The notes beneath the pieces were generated by a model. It had not been told where the DNA came from. It was given only the letters and a program-made list of their open reading frames with translations, and made no database searches. A stretch of DNA of 64,000 nucleotides from an uncultured Massilia sp. Its GTDB lineage: Bacteria; Pseudomonadota; Gammaproteobacteria; Burkholderiales; Burkholderiaceae. Every line of letters begins with the position of its first letter. The first letter of the stretch is position 1. This document shows, one piece after another, positions 39,957 to 48,718 of this stretch. A program made the position numbers and the translations under genes. Location: assembly GCA_946481275.1 (NCBI GenBank), contig CAMLMV010000008.1:1-64000 (forward strand). The letters are read 5' to 3'.

Positions 39957-41663
39957 ATGGCGCGGCCCGAAAAAGTCCGACTTGGCGAAATCCTGGTGCA
40001 ACAAAAGCTGTTGTCGGAAGACCAGCTGAACCAGGCCCTTGCCGACCAGAAGCGCACGGGCCGCAAGCTCGGCCGCGTGTTCGTCGAGAGCGGCTTCGTC
40101 ACGGAAGAACAGATCTCCGGCGCCCTGGCGCGCCAGCTGGGCATCCCTTACCTCAACCTCAAGTTCTACAACATCAACCAGGACGTCGTGCGCCAGCTGC
40201 CGGAAACGCAGGCGCGCCGCTTCCGCGCGCTCGCGCTGGAAGACCGCGGCGACACGATGCTCGTCGGCGTCTCCGACCCGACCGACCTGTTTGCCTACGA
40301 CGAGATCGCGCGCCTGCTGAAGAAGGGCGTCGAGCTGGCCGTCGTCAACGAGACGGAAGTGCTGCAGGCGATCGACCGCATCTACCGCCGCACGGGCGAG
40401 ATCACGGGCCTGGCGCGCGAGCTCGAACAGGACCTGGGCGACACGACCTCCGTCGACTTCAACACGCTGTCCGCCAACTCGGGCCTCGAAGAAGCGCCGG
40501 TGGTGAAACTGCTGCAGTCGGTGTTCGACGACGCCGCCCAGGTGCGCGCGTCCGACATCCACATCGAGCCGCAGGACGGCCGCCTGCAGATCCGCTTCCG
40601 CATCGACGGCGTGCTGCACCTGCAGACGGAGGCCGACATCAAGATCGCGACGCCGCTGGCGCTGCGCCTGAAGCTGATGGCGGACCTGGACATCTCGGAA
40701 AAGCGCCTGCCGCAGGACGGCCGCTTTGCCGTCAAGGTGCGCAACCAGCGCATCGACGTCCGTATCTCGACGATGCCCACGCAGTACGGCGAATCCGTCG
40801 TGATGCGCCTGCTGAACCAGGTCGGCACCACGCTGCGGCTCGATGCGATCGGCATGCCGGCCGCGCTGGTGGAGCGCTTCCGCGCCATCGTCCAGCGCCC
40901 GAACGGCCTCGTGCTCGTGACCGGGCCGACGGGTTCCGGCAAGACGACCACGCTGTACAGCGCCCTGGCCGAACTGAACTCCGTCGAGAAGAAACTCATC
41001 ACGGTCGAGGATCCGATCGAATACCGCCTGTCCGGCATCAACCAGGTGCAGGTCAACGACAAGATCGAGCTGAATTTCGCGCGCGTGCTGCGTTCCGCGC
41101 TGCGCCAGGACCCGGACATCGTGCTCGTCGGCGAGATGCGCGACCAGGAGACGGCGCAGATCGGCCTGCGCGCCGCCATGACGGGCCACCTGGTGCTGTC
41201 GACCCTGCACACGAACGACGCGGCGTCGACCCCGCTGCGCCTGATGGACATGGGCGTGCCGCGCTACATGGTGAGCGGGTCGCTGCAGGCCGTGCTGGCG
41301 CAGCGTCTCGTGCGCGTGATCTGCGAAAGCTGCTCCGAACCGTACCAGCTGCCGGCGCCGGAACGCGCCTGGCTGCGCGCCGAACTGGGCGACCGCGCGG
41401 AAACCGTGCCGTTCTTCCACGGGCGCGGCTGCTCGCACTGCAACGGTACGGGTTACCGCGGCCGGACCGGCGTCTACGAACTGCTGGAGATGACGCGCGC
41501 CGTCAACGAGGCCGCGAATCACCCGGACCCGTCGCACTTCCTGAAGGTGGCGCATGCCGAGATGCGCGGCGAGACGCTGCGCCGCAGCGGCGTGCGCCTC
41601 GCGATCCAGGGCCGCACGACGGTGGCGGAAGCCATGCGGATCAGCAACCAGATGGAAGACTGA
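39957..41663 (+). CDS. mshE: MSHA-type pilus assembly ATPase
   Basis: A 568-residue GspE/PilB-like ATPase. The N-terminus (RLGEILVQQKLLSEDQLNQ, then KLGRVFVESGFVTEEQIS) is an MshEN domain, which binds c-di-GMP in relatives. Then the AAA core: Walker A GPTGSGKTTT with K329, Walker B VLVGEMRDQETA, His box, and two C-x-x-C zinc pairs (CESC, CSHC). It powers extension of the pilus by subunit insertion at the inner membrane. First gene of the msh cluster; ribosome binding site AGAGGTGG. The neighbouring diverging c-di-GMP module makes regulation by this nucleotide likely. Confidence 0.9.
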   Translation: MARPEKVRLGEILVQQKLLSEDQLNQALADQKRTGRKLGRVFVESGFVTEEQISGALARQLGIPYLNLKFYNINQDVVRQLPETQARRFRALALEDRGDTMLVGVSDPTDLFAYDEIARLLKKGVELAVVNETEVLQAIDRIYRRTGEITGLARELEQDLGDTTSVDFNTLSANSGLEEAPVVKLLQSVFDDAAQVRASDIHIEPQDGRLQIRFRIDGVLHLQTEADIKIATPLALRLKLMADLDISEKRLPQDGRFAVKVRNQRIDVRISTMPTQYGESVVMRLLNQVGTTLRLDAIGMPAALVERFRAIVQRPNGLVLVTGPTGSGKTTTLYSALAELNSVEKKLITVEDPIEYRLSGINQVQVNDKIELNFARVLRSALRQDPDIVLVGEMRDQETAQIGLRAAMTGHLVLSTLHTNDAASTPLRLMDMGVPRYMVSGSLQAVLAQRLVRVICESCSEPYQLPAPERAWLRAELGDRAETVPFFHGRGCSHCNGTGYRGRTGVYELLEMTRAVNEAANHPDPSHFLKVAHAEMRGETLRRSGVRLAIQGRTTVAEAMRISNQMED

Positions 41664-41672
41664 TAAGCGTTT

Positions 41673-42920
41673 ATGCCGTTCTTTGCCTACAAAGGCCGCA
41701 ACGCGCGCGGCGAATTGATGCAGGGGGTGCTGGAAGGCGCCGACAGCAGCGCCGTCGCCGACCAGCTGTTCGGCACGGGCGTCACGCCGCTCGACATCAC
41801 CCCGACGACCCGCAAGGCGACGACGGCCGCCAACGGCGCCGGCGCCGGCGAGACCCTGTGGGAGCGCCTGACGCGCCAGAAGGTCACGTCGATCGACGTG
41901 CAGCTGTTCAGCCGCCAGATCTACACGCTGCTGAAATCCGGTGTGCCGATCATGCGCGGCCTGGCCGGGCTGCAGGAATCGGCGACCAACAAAAGTTTCG
42001 CGCGCGTGATCCAGGACCTGCGCGAATCGCTGGACTCGGGCCGCGAACTGTCGACGGCGATGCGCCGCCACACGCAATGCTTCACGCCGTTCTACCTGGC
42101 GATGGTGCGCGTGGGCGAAATGACGGGCCGGCTGGAAGAAGTCTTCCTGCGCCTGTTCGACCACCTCGAATTCGACCGCGACATGCGCGAGCGCGTGAAG
42201 ACGGCCATGCGCTATCCGACGTTCGTCATCATCGCGATGATCGCGGCGATGGTCGTCGTGAACGTGTTCGTGATCCCGCAGTTCGAAAAGGTCTTCAAGA
42301 GTTTCCATACCGAGCTGCCGCTGATGACGCGCATCCTGATCGCGACGTCGCGCTTCACGGTCGAGTACTGGCCCGTGATGCTCGGCGGCGCCGTGGCGGC
42401 GTTCTTCGGCTTCCGCGCCTGGACGCGCACCGTGTCCGGCCGCCTGGCGTGGGACCGCTGGAAGCTGCGCTTCCCGATCGCCGGCAAGATCATCCACAAG
42501 GCCACGATGGCCCGCTTCGCCCGCAGCTTCGCGCTGTCGATCCGCAGCGGCGTGCCGATCGTGCAAGCGCTGTCGGTCGTCGCGCAGACGGCCGACAATG
42601 CCTATCTCACCATGCGCCTGGACCAGATGCGCGAGGGCGTCGAACGGGGCGAAAGCATCCTGCGCACGGCGACGAATGCGAACGTGTTCACGCCGATCGT
42701 GCTGCAGATGATCGCCGTGGGCGAGGAATCGGGCTCGCTCGACGATTTGATGGACGAGATCGCGCAGATGTACGAGCGCGAGGTCGACTACGAACTCAAG
42801 ACGCTGTCCAGCCAGATCGAGCCGATCCTGATCACCTTCCTCGGTGCGATGGTGCTCGTGCTGGCGCTCGGCATCTTCCTGCCGATCTGGGACCTGGGCA
42901 AGGCAGCCCTGCATCATTGA
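41673..42920 (+). CDS. mshG: MSHA-type pilus platform protein (GspF/PilC family)
   Basis: A 415-residue inner membrane protein of the GspF family with two similar halves. Each has a cytoplasmic four-helix domain (VQLFSRQIYTLLKSGVPIMRG; then TMARFARSFALSIRSGVPIVQ), and membrane helices follow (FVIIAMIAAMVVVNVFVI; LGAMVLVLALGIFLPIWDLG). It anchors the ATPase and forms the base for pilin polymerisation. Starts 9 nt after mshE. Length is normal. Confidence 0.9.
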   Translation: MPFFAYKGRNARGELMQGVLEGADSSAVADQLFGTGVTPLDITPTTRKATTAANGAGAGETLWERLTRQKVTSIDVQLFSRQIYTLLKSGVPIMRGLAGLQESATNKSFARVIQDLRESLDSGRELSTAMRRHTQCFTPFYLAMVRVGEMTGRLEEVFLRLFDHLEFDRDMRERVKTAMRYPTFVIIAMIAAMVVVNVFVIPQFEKVFKSFHTELPLMTRILIATSRFTVEYWPVMLGGAVAAFFGFRAWTRTVSGRLAWDRWKLRFPIAGKIIHKATMARFARSFALSIRSGVPIVQALSVVAQTADNAYLTMRLDQMREGVERGESILRTATNANVFTPIVLQMIAVGEESGSLDDLMDEIAQMYEREVDYELKTLSSQIEPILITFLGAMVLVLALGIFLPIWDLGKAALHH

Positions 42921-42931
42921 CGAGGCATGCA

Positions 42932-43417
42932 ATGATTCGTGTGAAGACAACACGCGGTTTCACCCTGTACGAATGCGCGATCGTCGTCGCCATCACGGCG
43001 GCATTGAGCACCGTCCTGCTGCACCGCCTGGACGGCTACCGCCGCGCGGCCGAGGAAGCGGCGGCGCGCCACACCGTGGCCGCGCTGCGCACGGCGCTGC
43101 AGGTCGAGGCGGCGCGCCATCCCGATGCGCTCGCGAAGCTCGCCGCGCAGAATCCGATGCGCCTGCTGGCCCGTCCGCCGGCGGATTATCTTGGCGAATT
43201 CGCACTATCCGATACGGGTCGAACAGAAAAAAACGGGTGGGTGTTTGACCCACGCGACAAAACCCTTGTCTATCTCACCTCAGAACGAGAAAGATTTGCC
43301 TCAGGCAAATCGGAATTGCCCAGGTTCAAGGTAGAATTCACTCATACACCTGCTGACGCAGGGAAACAAATGATGAGCCTTGCATTGAATGAAATCGGTA
43401 CGCAAGGCAATCGCTAA
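42932..43417 (+). CDS. Type IV pseudopilin (MSHA system)
   Basis: A 161-residue prepilin. The leader MIRVKTTRG is cleaved before FTLYECAIVVAITAALSTVLL, with E5 in the mature numbering (F1, T2, L3, Y4, E5). Processing by a prepilin peptidase is expected. The C-terminal half is charged and less GC-rich than the rest of the cluster. It is probably a minor pilin of the MSHA type. An SD sequence (GAGG) precedes the ATG. 11 nt after mshG. Confidence 0.85.
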   Translation: MIRVKTTRGFTLYECAIVVAITAALSTVLLHRLDGYRRAAEEAAARHTVAALRTALQVEAARHPDALAKLAAQNPMRLLARPPADYLGEFALSDTGRTEKNGWVFDPRDKTLVYLTSERERFASGKSELPRFKVEFTHTPADAGKQMMSLALNEIGTQGNR

Positions 43418-43463
43418 TTAAAACCCACGCGGCCGGGAACGCCGCACCTTAATCGGAGAGAGC

Positions 43464-43976
43464 ATGAAAGTAAGTATCAAGAACAATGCGCAGGGCGGCT
43501 TCACCTTGATCGAATTGATCGTCGTGATCGTCATTCTGGGTATTCTGGCTGCGACGGCACTGCCGAAATTCGCGAGCCTCGGCGGCGATGCACGCCTGGC
43601 CAGCCTGCAGGCTGCAAAAGGTGCGTTGAACGCCACCGCCGCGATGGCGCACGGCAAGTGGCTGGCGAGCCCCAAGGTTGCAAGCGACGGTAAAGTCAAG
43701 CTGGAAGACCAGGAGATCAATTTCCAGACGGGTGGCTATCCGAAAGCGGAAGCCGCGACGGCACTCGCTGCCGGTCTCGCTGCGACCGACTACAATACGT
43801 ACGTGAAGGGTGGCGCCAGCAACCCGATGACCGTGGGTGACGACGAACTGGCTATCGCTCCGGCAAGCCTGAGTGCCACCAGCGCAGCGAAGTGCTACAT
43901 CATCTATAAGGCCGCGGCATCGGCTACGCCGACCGTGACGATTCCGGCGACGGCAACTGCGGATAACTGCAACTGA
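43464..43976 (+). CDS. mshA: Major type IV pilin (MshA-like)
   Basis: A 170-residue pilin. Leader peptide MKVSIKNNAQGG, cleavage before FTLIELIVVIVILGILAATALP with the conserved E5. A helical N-terminus and a globular C-terminal domain with a Cys pair (C163 and C169 region: KCYIIYK and DNCN). This is the likely structural subunit of the pilus. The GGAGAGAGC ribosome binding site is strong. Followed by a terminator. Confidence 0.85.
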   Translation: MKVSIKNNAQGGFTLIELIVVIVILGILAATALPKFASLGGDARLASLQAAKGALNATAAMAHGKWLASPKVASDGKVKLEDQEINFQTGGYPKAEAATALAAGLAATDYNTYVKGGASNPMTVGDDELAIAPASLSATSAAKCYIIYKAAASATPTVTIPATATADNCN

Positions 43977-43995
43977 TCGTTTTCGCCTGATTCGA

Positions 43996-44021
43996 TCGGG
44001 ACCGCCACCAAGCGGTCCCGA
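43996..44021 (+). terminator. Terminator after the pilin gene
   Basis: TCGGGACCGC and GCGGTCCCGA pair around CACCAA after mshA; the following TTGTCGTTT is a moderate T-run. It separates the pilin unit from the mshI-N unit. Confidence 0.75.
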
Positions 44022-44132
44022 TTGTCGTTTACGGCCCCGATGCGGCGTATTGACCACACCCCATTAGTAGTTCCACACGGAAAACCAAATATATTCTCCC
44101 GGAGTAAAAATTTGGTATCGGAATTTCCTACT

Positions 44133-44150
44133 GCTTGAATATAATCAAGC
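44133..44150 (+). promoter_or_regulatory. -10-like box inside a perfect palindrome before mshI
   Basis: GCTTGA at 44133-44138 and TCAAGC at 44145-44150 form a 6-6-6 inverted repeat. TATAAT (44140-44145) lies inside it, so a regulator bound here would cover a -10 box. No good -35 is seen. It lies 48 nt upstream of mshI and may allow separate control of the assembly genes. Confidence 0.45.
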
Positions 44151-44197
44151 CTCTATCGCCTTTATCTCGACCAAGTCACGGATAACCATCGCCACGC

Positions 44198-45145
44198 ATG
44201 GGTTTTTTCAGTAAAGCACAGAACAATGCAGCCTGGCTGGCCATGGTGCCGCAGCGCGACGGGATCGCGGCGGCCAGCGTGCGCCGTGGCGCGGACGACG
44301 GCGCGAAGCCGGCCGTGACGCATGCCGTCTTCTTCCCCGGTGCCCCGTCCGCGGACGGCCTGGAGAAGGCCGCGAAGGAAATGCACAGCGCGAGCTACCG
44401 TTGCACGACGGTGCTGGCCGGGGGCGACTACCAGTTCATGTCGGTCGAATCGCCGAACGTGCCGCGCGAAGAACTCAAGAGCGCCATGCGCTGGCGCCTC
44501 AAGGACATCCTCGATTTCCCCATCGACGACGCCACGTTCGACGTCCTCGACGTCCCGCTCGACCCCAACGCCGTCGTGCGTCCGCAGCAGAGCGTGTTCG
44601 CGATCGCGGCGCGCAACAGCATCGTGTCCGCGCGCCAGAAGATGTTCAGCGCGGCCAAGGTAAAGCTGCGCGTGATCGACATCCCCGAGATGGCCCAGCG
44701 TAACGTGTCCGCGCTGCTGGAGCAGGACGGCCGCGGCATCGCGCTGCTGTCGTTCGGCGAGGACGGCGGCCTGCTGACCGTGTCGTGGCGCGGCGAACTG
44801 TACCTGTCGCGCCGCATCGACGTGACGCTGGCCCTGCTGCTCGACAACGACCACGACCGCAAGCACCAGGCCTTCGACAAGATCACGCTGGAGCTGCAGC
44901 GCTCCCTCGACAACTTCGAGCGCCAGTTCTCGTTCATCAGCGTGGCCAAGCTCGTGCTGGCGCCGACCGGCGCGACGGGCCTGGACGAATACCTGTCGAG
45001 CAACCTGTACACGCGCGTCGAGACGCTCGACCTGGCCAACGTGCTGGACCTCGAACGCGTGCCGGACCTGGCCGACCCGGGCCGCCAGCAGCGCTTCTTC
45101 GTGCCCATCGGCGCCGCACTGCGCCTGGAGGAGGGCGCGGCATGA
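44198..45145 (+). CDS. mshI: MSHA biogenesis protein MshI (PilM-like)
   Basis: A 315-residue cytoplasmic actin-like protein. VESPNVPREELKSAMRWRLKD and IDIPEMAQRNVSALL are family features of MshI/PilM. It interacts with the inner membrane PilN-like partner. The next gene overlaps it by ATGA. The first gene of the second msh unit. Confidence 0.85.
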   Translation: MGFFSKAQNNAAWLAMVPQRDGIAAASVRRGADDGAKPAVTHAVFFPGAPSADGLEKAAKEMHSASYRCTTVLAGGDYQFMSVESPNVPREELKSAMRWRLKDILDFPIDDATFDVLDVPLDPNAVVRPQQSVFAIAARNSIVSARQKMFSAAKVKLRVIDIPEMAQRNVSALLEQDGRGIALLSFGEDGGLLTVSWRGELYLSRRIDVTLALLLDNDHDRKHQAFDKITLELQRSLDNFERQFSFISVAKLVLAPTGATGLDEYLSSNLYTRVETLDLANVLDLERVPDLADPGRQQRFFVPIGAALRLEEGAA

Positions 45146-45813
45146 GCCAGCAGATCAACCTCTTCAATCCCGCGTTCCAGCCGCAGAAGAAGATCTTCTC
45201 GGTCAATGCGATGGCCGCCGCGCTCGGCGTGCTCGTGCTGTGCGCCGTCGTGACGGGCGTGTATGGCAAGGTGCGCGTGGCGCGCCTCGAGGCGGAGGTC
45301 GCGCGCGGCGAACAGCAGGTGCAGGCCGCGCAGAAGCGCCTGGAAGCCGCCACCGCCGAATTCGCGCCGCGCACGAAGGACGGCCGCCTCGAGGCGGAGC
45401 TGGCCGCGGCCCAGGCCGATCACGATGCGTTGCGGCGCGTGGCCGACGTCATCCAGCGCGGTGACTTGGGCAATACCGAAGGCTATGCCGAATACTTCCG
45501 CGCGCTGGCGAGGCAGAGCGTCGACGGCCTGTGGCTGACGGGCGTGACCATCACCGGCGCCGGCACGGAGATCGGCGTGCGCGGCCGCGCGCTCGACCCC
45601 GCGCTCGTGCCGGGCTACCTGGCGCGCCTGCGCAATGAGCGCGTCCTGCAGGGCAAGCCGGTGGGCAGCATGCAGATCGGCCAGGCGACCACCGTCAAGG
45701 TGCGCGGCGCCGACGGCAAGGAGACGGATGCGCCCGCGCCGTACGTCGAATTCAGCCTGCAGTCGGCCGCCGCCAGTGCGGCATCGACGCCGGGCGCCGG
45801 AGGCCAGCCATGA
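45142..45813 (+). CDS. PilN-like inner membrane protein of the msh cluster
   Basis: A 223-residue protein with one membrane helix (about 20-42) after the PilN-type motif INLFNPAFQPQKK, then a coiled coil and a periplasmic domain (VTGVTITGAGTEIGVRG). It corresponds to the PilN partner of MshI. Overlaps neighbours by 4 nt on both sides, so translational coupling is very likely. Confidence 0.8.
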   Translation: MSQQINLFNPAFQPQKKIFSVNAMAAALGVLVLCAVVTGVYGKVRVARLEAEVARGEQQVQAAQKRLEAATAEFAPRTKDGRLEAELAAAQADHDALRRVADVIQRGDLGNTEGYAEYFRALARQSVDGLWLTGVTITGAGTEIGVRGRALDPALVPGYLARLRNERVLQGKPVGSMQIGQATTVKVRGADGKETDAPAPYVEFSLQSAAASAASTPGAGGQP

Positions 45814-46514
45814 AGCGCCGCTGGCTCAAGTTCACGGCGCGCGTGGAAGCGCTCCAGCCGCGCGAGCGCATCATGGCGTTCGGTGCCGCCGTCGTCGTGC
45901 TCGTGTTCCTCGCGAACGCCCTGGTGTTCTCGCCCCTGTCGCGCAAGGAGGCCGCGCTGCGCTCGACCCTGCAGCAGCAGACCATCACCCTCGGCGGCAT
46001 CGCGGCCGATATCGAAGGCAAGGCGCGCGCCTACGGCGACGATCCGAACGAGGCGCTGCGCAAGCGCCTCGGCGAAGTGCGGGCCGAGACCGCGCGCACG
46101 AGCGACGAACTGCGCACGATGCAGAAAGGCCTCGTGCCGCCGGAGCGCATCGCGCCGCTGCTGGAATCCATCCTGCGCGCGAACGGGCGCCTGAAGCTCG
46201 TGTCGCTGAAGACGCTGCCCGTGACGACGCTGGCCGATGGCGCGACGCCGGCGCCCGCACCCGCACCCGCGAACGGCACGCCGGCGGCGCCACCGCCCGT
46301 CGTGAAGTCGCCCGACCTGCTGTACCGGCACGGCGTCGAACTGACGGTGCGCGGCAGCTATCTCGACATGGTCGACTACATGCAGGCGCTGGAAACGCTG
46401 CCCACCCAGCTGTTCTGGGGCAAGGCGCAGCTGGAAGCGGACGAGTACCCGAACGTGCGCCTGACCCTGACGCTGTACACCCTGAGCCTGGACCCGAAAT
46501 GGATGAAGCTGTGA
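45810..46514 (+). CDS. mshJ: MSHA biogenesis protein MshJ (PilO-like)
   Basis: A 234-residue inner membrane protein with one helix (about 22-44), a coiled coil and a periplasmic domain with a Pro-rich linker. It is the PilO-like subunit of the alignment complex. Starts at ATGA overlap with the previous gene. Confidence 0.82.
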   Translation: MKRRWLKFTARVEALQPRERIMAFGAAVVVLVFLANALVFSPLSRKEAALRSTLQQQTITLGGIAADIEGKARAYGDDPNEALRKRLGEVRAETARTSDELRTMQKGLVPPERIAPLLESILRANGRLKLVSLKTLPVTTLADGATPAPAPAPANGTPAAPPPVVKSPDLLYRHGVELTVRGSYLDMVDYMQALETLPTQLFWGKAQLEADEYPNVRLTLTLYTLSLDPKWMKL

Positions 46515-46525
46515 TTCCGACGACG

Positions 46526-46897
46526 ATGAAACCGGCCTTTGGCGCCGCACTCCTTGCGCTGCTGGTTGCGGGTGCCGCGCATGCGCAGCCCCTGCAGGAC
46601 CCGACGAAACCGCCCGCCGCCGCGACGCCGGTCGCCGGCGGTCCGCTGGCCCCGAGCAGCGGCCCGCAACTGCAGTCGATCCTGATCGGGCGTGCGGCGG
46701 GCGGGCGCCAGGTGGCCGTCATCGACGGCGAGACGGTGCGCCAGGGCGAGAGCTTCCGCGGCGCGAAGGTCGTGCGCATCCGCGAGAACGAGGTGGAACT
46801 GGTGCGCGGCGGCGAACGCCAGGTGCTGCGCCTGTACGCCGAAGCCGAAGGCGGCATCAAGGGCGACCACGCCGCCACGGTCACCGTGCGGCGCTGA
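46526..46897 (+). CDS. mshK: MSHA biogenesis protein MshK
   Basis: A 123-residue exported protein. With the ATG at 46526 it has the signal peptide MKPAFGAALLALLVAGAAHA; GTG at 46511, overlapping the mshJ stop, is an alternative that adds five residues. After QPLQDPTKPP it reads LQSILIGRAAGGRQVAVIDGETVRQGE, a PilP/GspC-like fold. It probably links the inner membrane complex to the secretin. Start uncertain. Confidence 0.75.
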   Translation: MKPAFGAALLALLVAGAAHAQPLQDPTKPPAAATPVAGGPLAPSSGPQLQSILIGRAAGGRQVAVIDGETVRQGESFRGAKVVRIRENEVELVRGGERQVLRLYAEAEGGIKGDHAATVTVRR

Positions 46898-46909
46898 CAA
46901 AGGATGAGG

Positions 46910-48718
46910 ATGAACGACAAGCGTATTCCGATGCGTTCCATGGCCGCGCTCACCGCCGCGCTGTTGCTGCTTTCCGGCTGCCAGACGACGCCCAGCCCGG
47001 CCACCTACGACAAGATCAAGGGCGAGGTGGCGAACGGCGCGAGCAAGCGTCCGGCCGCCGCGCCGACCGTCGACGCGGCCGTGGCCGACGCGCTGCTGCC
47101 GCCGGCCGCCGCGCTGGCCACGCAACTGCCGAAGGCGCGGCCCGCGCTGGAGGAGCGTTTCAACGTCTCCTTCAACAACGTGCCGGCGCAGCAGTTCTTC
47201 CGCTCGATCGTCGCGGGCACGCGCTACAACATCCTCGTGCACCCGGACGTCGCCGGCACCATCACGGCGAACCTGAAGGACGTGACCCTGCCGGAGACGC
47301 TCGACGCGATCCGCGAGATGTACGGCTACGACTACAAGATCGAGGGCACGCGCATCTCGATCAAGCCGCTGACGATGCAGACCAAGATGTTCCATGTGAA
47401 CTACCTGGTCGGTAAACGCGCGGGCATGTCGAGCACGCGCGTGACGTCGACGTCGGTCGCGAACGCGGTCAACAACGGCAACGGCAACAACAATAGCAAC
47501 AACCAGGGCCAGAACCAGAACAACAACAACGGCAACAACCAGAACAACAACGGCAACAATCCGAACGGCCAGAATGGCGGGCAGATGGACAGCACGGACG
47601 TCGCGACGACGTCCGCCAACGATTTCTGGGGCGACCTGAAACTGGCCATCGAGGCGATCGTGGGACCGAAGGAGGGCGGCCGCAGCGTCGTCGTCAGCCC
47701 GCAATCGGGCGTGCTCGTGATCCGCGCGATGCCGGACGAGCTGCGCAACGTGGACGCCTACCTGAAAGCCACGCAGCTCGCCGTCGACCGCCAGGTGATC
47801 CTGGAAGCGAAGATCCTCGAAGTGGAGCTGAACGACAGCTACCAGAGCGGCGTCAACTGGGCATCGTTCGCGTCGATCCGGAGCAGCCACGACAACCGCG
47901 TCTCGGGCGGCCTGGTCGCGCCGGGCGCCGCGCTGACGCCGCTGCCGTTCGGCGGCGGCCAGCCGGCCACCATCACGGACCCGAGCACGGGCCTGTCGGC
48001 CAGCACCGGCTTCTCGCTGTCGAATGCGGCGGGGGCGGCCGGCTCGATGTTCGGCCTCGCCGTGCAGACGGCGAACTTCGCGGCGCTGATCTCGTTCCTC
48101 GAAACGCAGGGCACCGTGCACGTGCTGTCGAGCCCCCGCGTGGCGGCGGTCAACAACCAGAAGGCCGTGCTGAAGATCGGTACCGACGAGTTCTACGTCA
48201 CCGGCGTGCAGACGACCACGAATTCCACGACGACCGGCAACACGGTGTCGCCGAGCGTCACGCTGCAGCCGTTCTTCTCCGGCGTCGTCCTCGACGTCAC
48301 GCCGCAGATCGACGAGAAGGGCAACATCCTGCTGCACGTGCACCCGTCCGTGAGCCAGGTCTCGACCATCAACAAGTCCGTCAACCTGGGCACGGCCGGC
48401 AGCCTGAATCTGCCGCTCGCGGCATCGGCCACGTCGGAACTGGACAGCATCGTGCGCGGCCAGAACGGCCAGGTCGTCGCCATCGGCGGCCTGATGCGCC
48501 AGGCGTCGACGGCCGACGATTCGCAGATTCCCGGGACCGGCAGGGTGCCCCTGCTGTCGTCGCTGTTCGGCGCCAAGAAGCGCGTGAACCAGAAGCGCGA
48601 ACTGGTCGTGCTGATCAAGCCGACCATCGTCGAAGGCATCAACAACTGGAACGACGACCTGCTCGACACGAACCGCCGCATCGAGCAGCTCGACCCGCGC
48701 ACCCGGGGGAACCGCTGA
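46910..48718 (+). CDS. mshL: MSHA outer membrane secretin MshL
   Basis: A 602-residue secretin lipoprotein. Signal peptide ends at the lipobox LLSGC. The periplasmic STN/N domains (ARFNVSFNNVPAQQFFRSI) are followed by an Asn/Gly/Gln-rich linker (about residues 187-224), then the secretin core with the VPLLSSLFGAKK signature. It forms the gated channel for the pilus. ATG at 46910 has AAAGG at 6 bases; the ATG at 46904 is too close to it. The length is normal. Confidence 0.92.
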   Translation: MNDKRIPMRSMAALTAALLLLSGCQTTPSPATYDKIKGEVANGASKRPAAAPTVDAAVADALLPPAAALATQLPKARPALEERFNVSFNNVPAQQFFRSIVAGTRYNILVHPDVAGTITANLKDVTLPETLDAIREMYGYDYKIEGTRISIKPLTMQTKMFHVNYLVGKRAGMSSTRVTSTSVANAVNNGNGNNNSNNQGQNQNNNNGNNQNNNGNNPNGQNGGQMDSTDVATTSANDFWGDLKLAIEAIVGPKEGGRSVVVSPQSGVLVIRAMPDELRNVDAYLKATQLAVDRQVILEAKILEVELNDSYQSGVNWASFASIRSSHDNRVSGGLVAPGAALTPLPFGGGQPATITDPSTGLSASTGFSLSNAAGAAGSMFGLAVQTANFAALISFLETQGTVHVLSSPRVAAVNNQKAVLKIGTDEFYVTGVQTTTNSTTTGNTVSPSVTLQPFFSGVVLDVTPQIDEKGNILLHVHPSVSQVSTINKSVNLGTAGSLNLPLAASATSELDSIVRGQNGQVVAIGGLMRQASTADDSQIPGTGRVPLLSSLFGAKKRVNQKRELVVLIKPTIVEGINNWNDDLLDTNRRIEQLDPRTRGNR

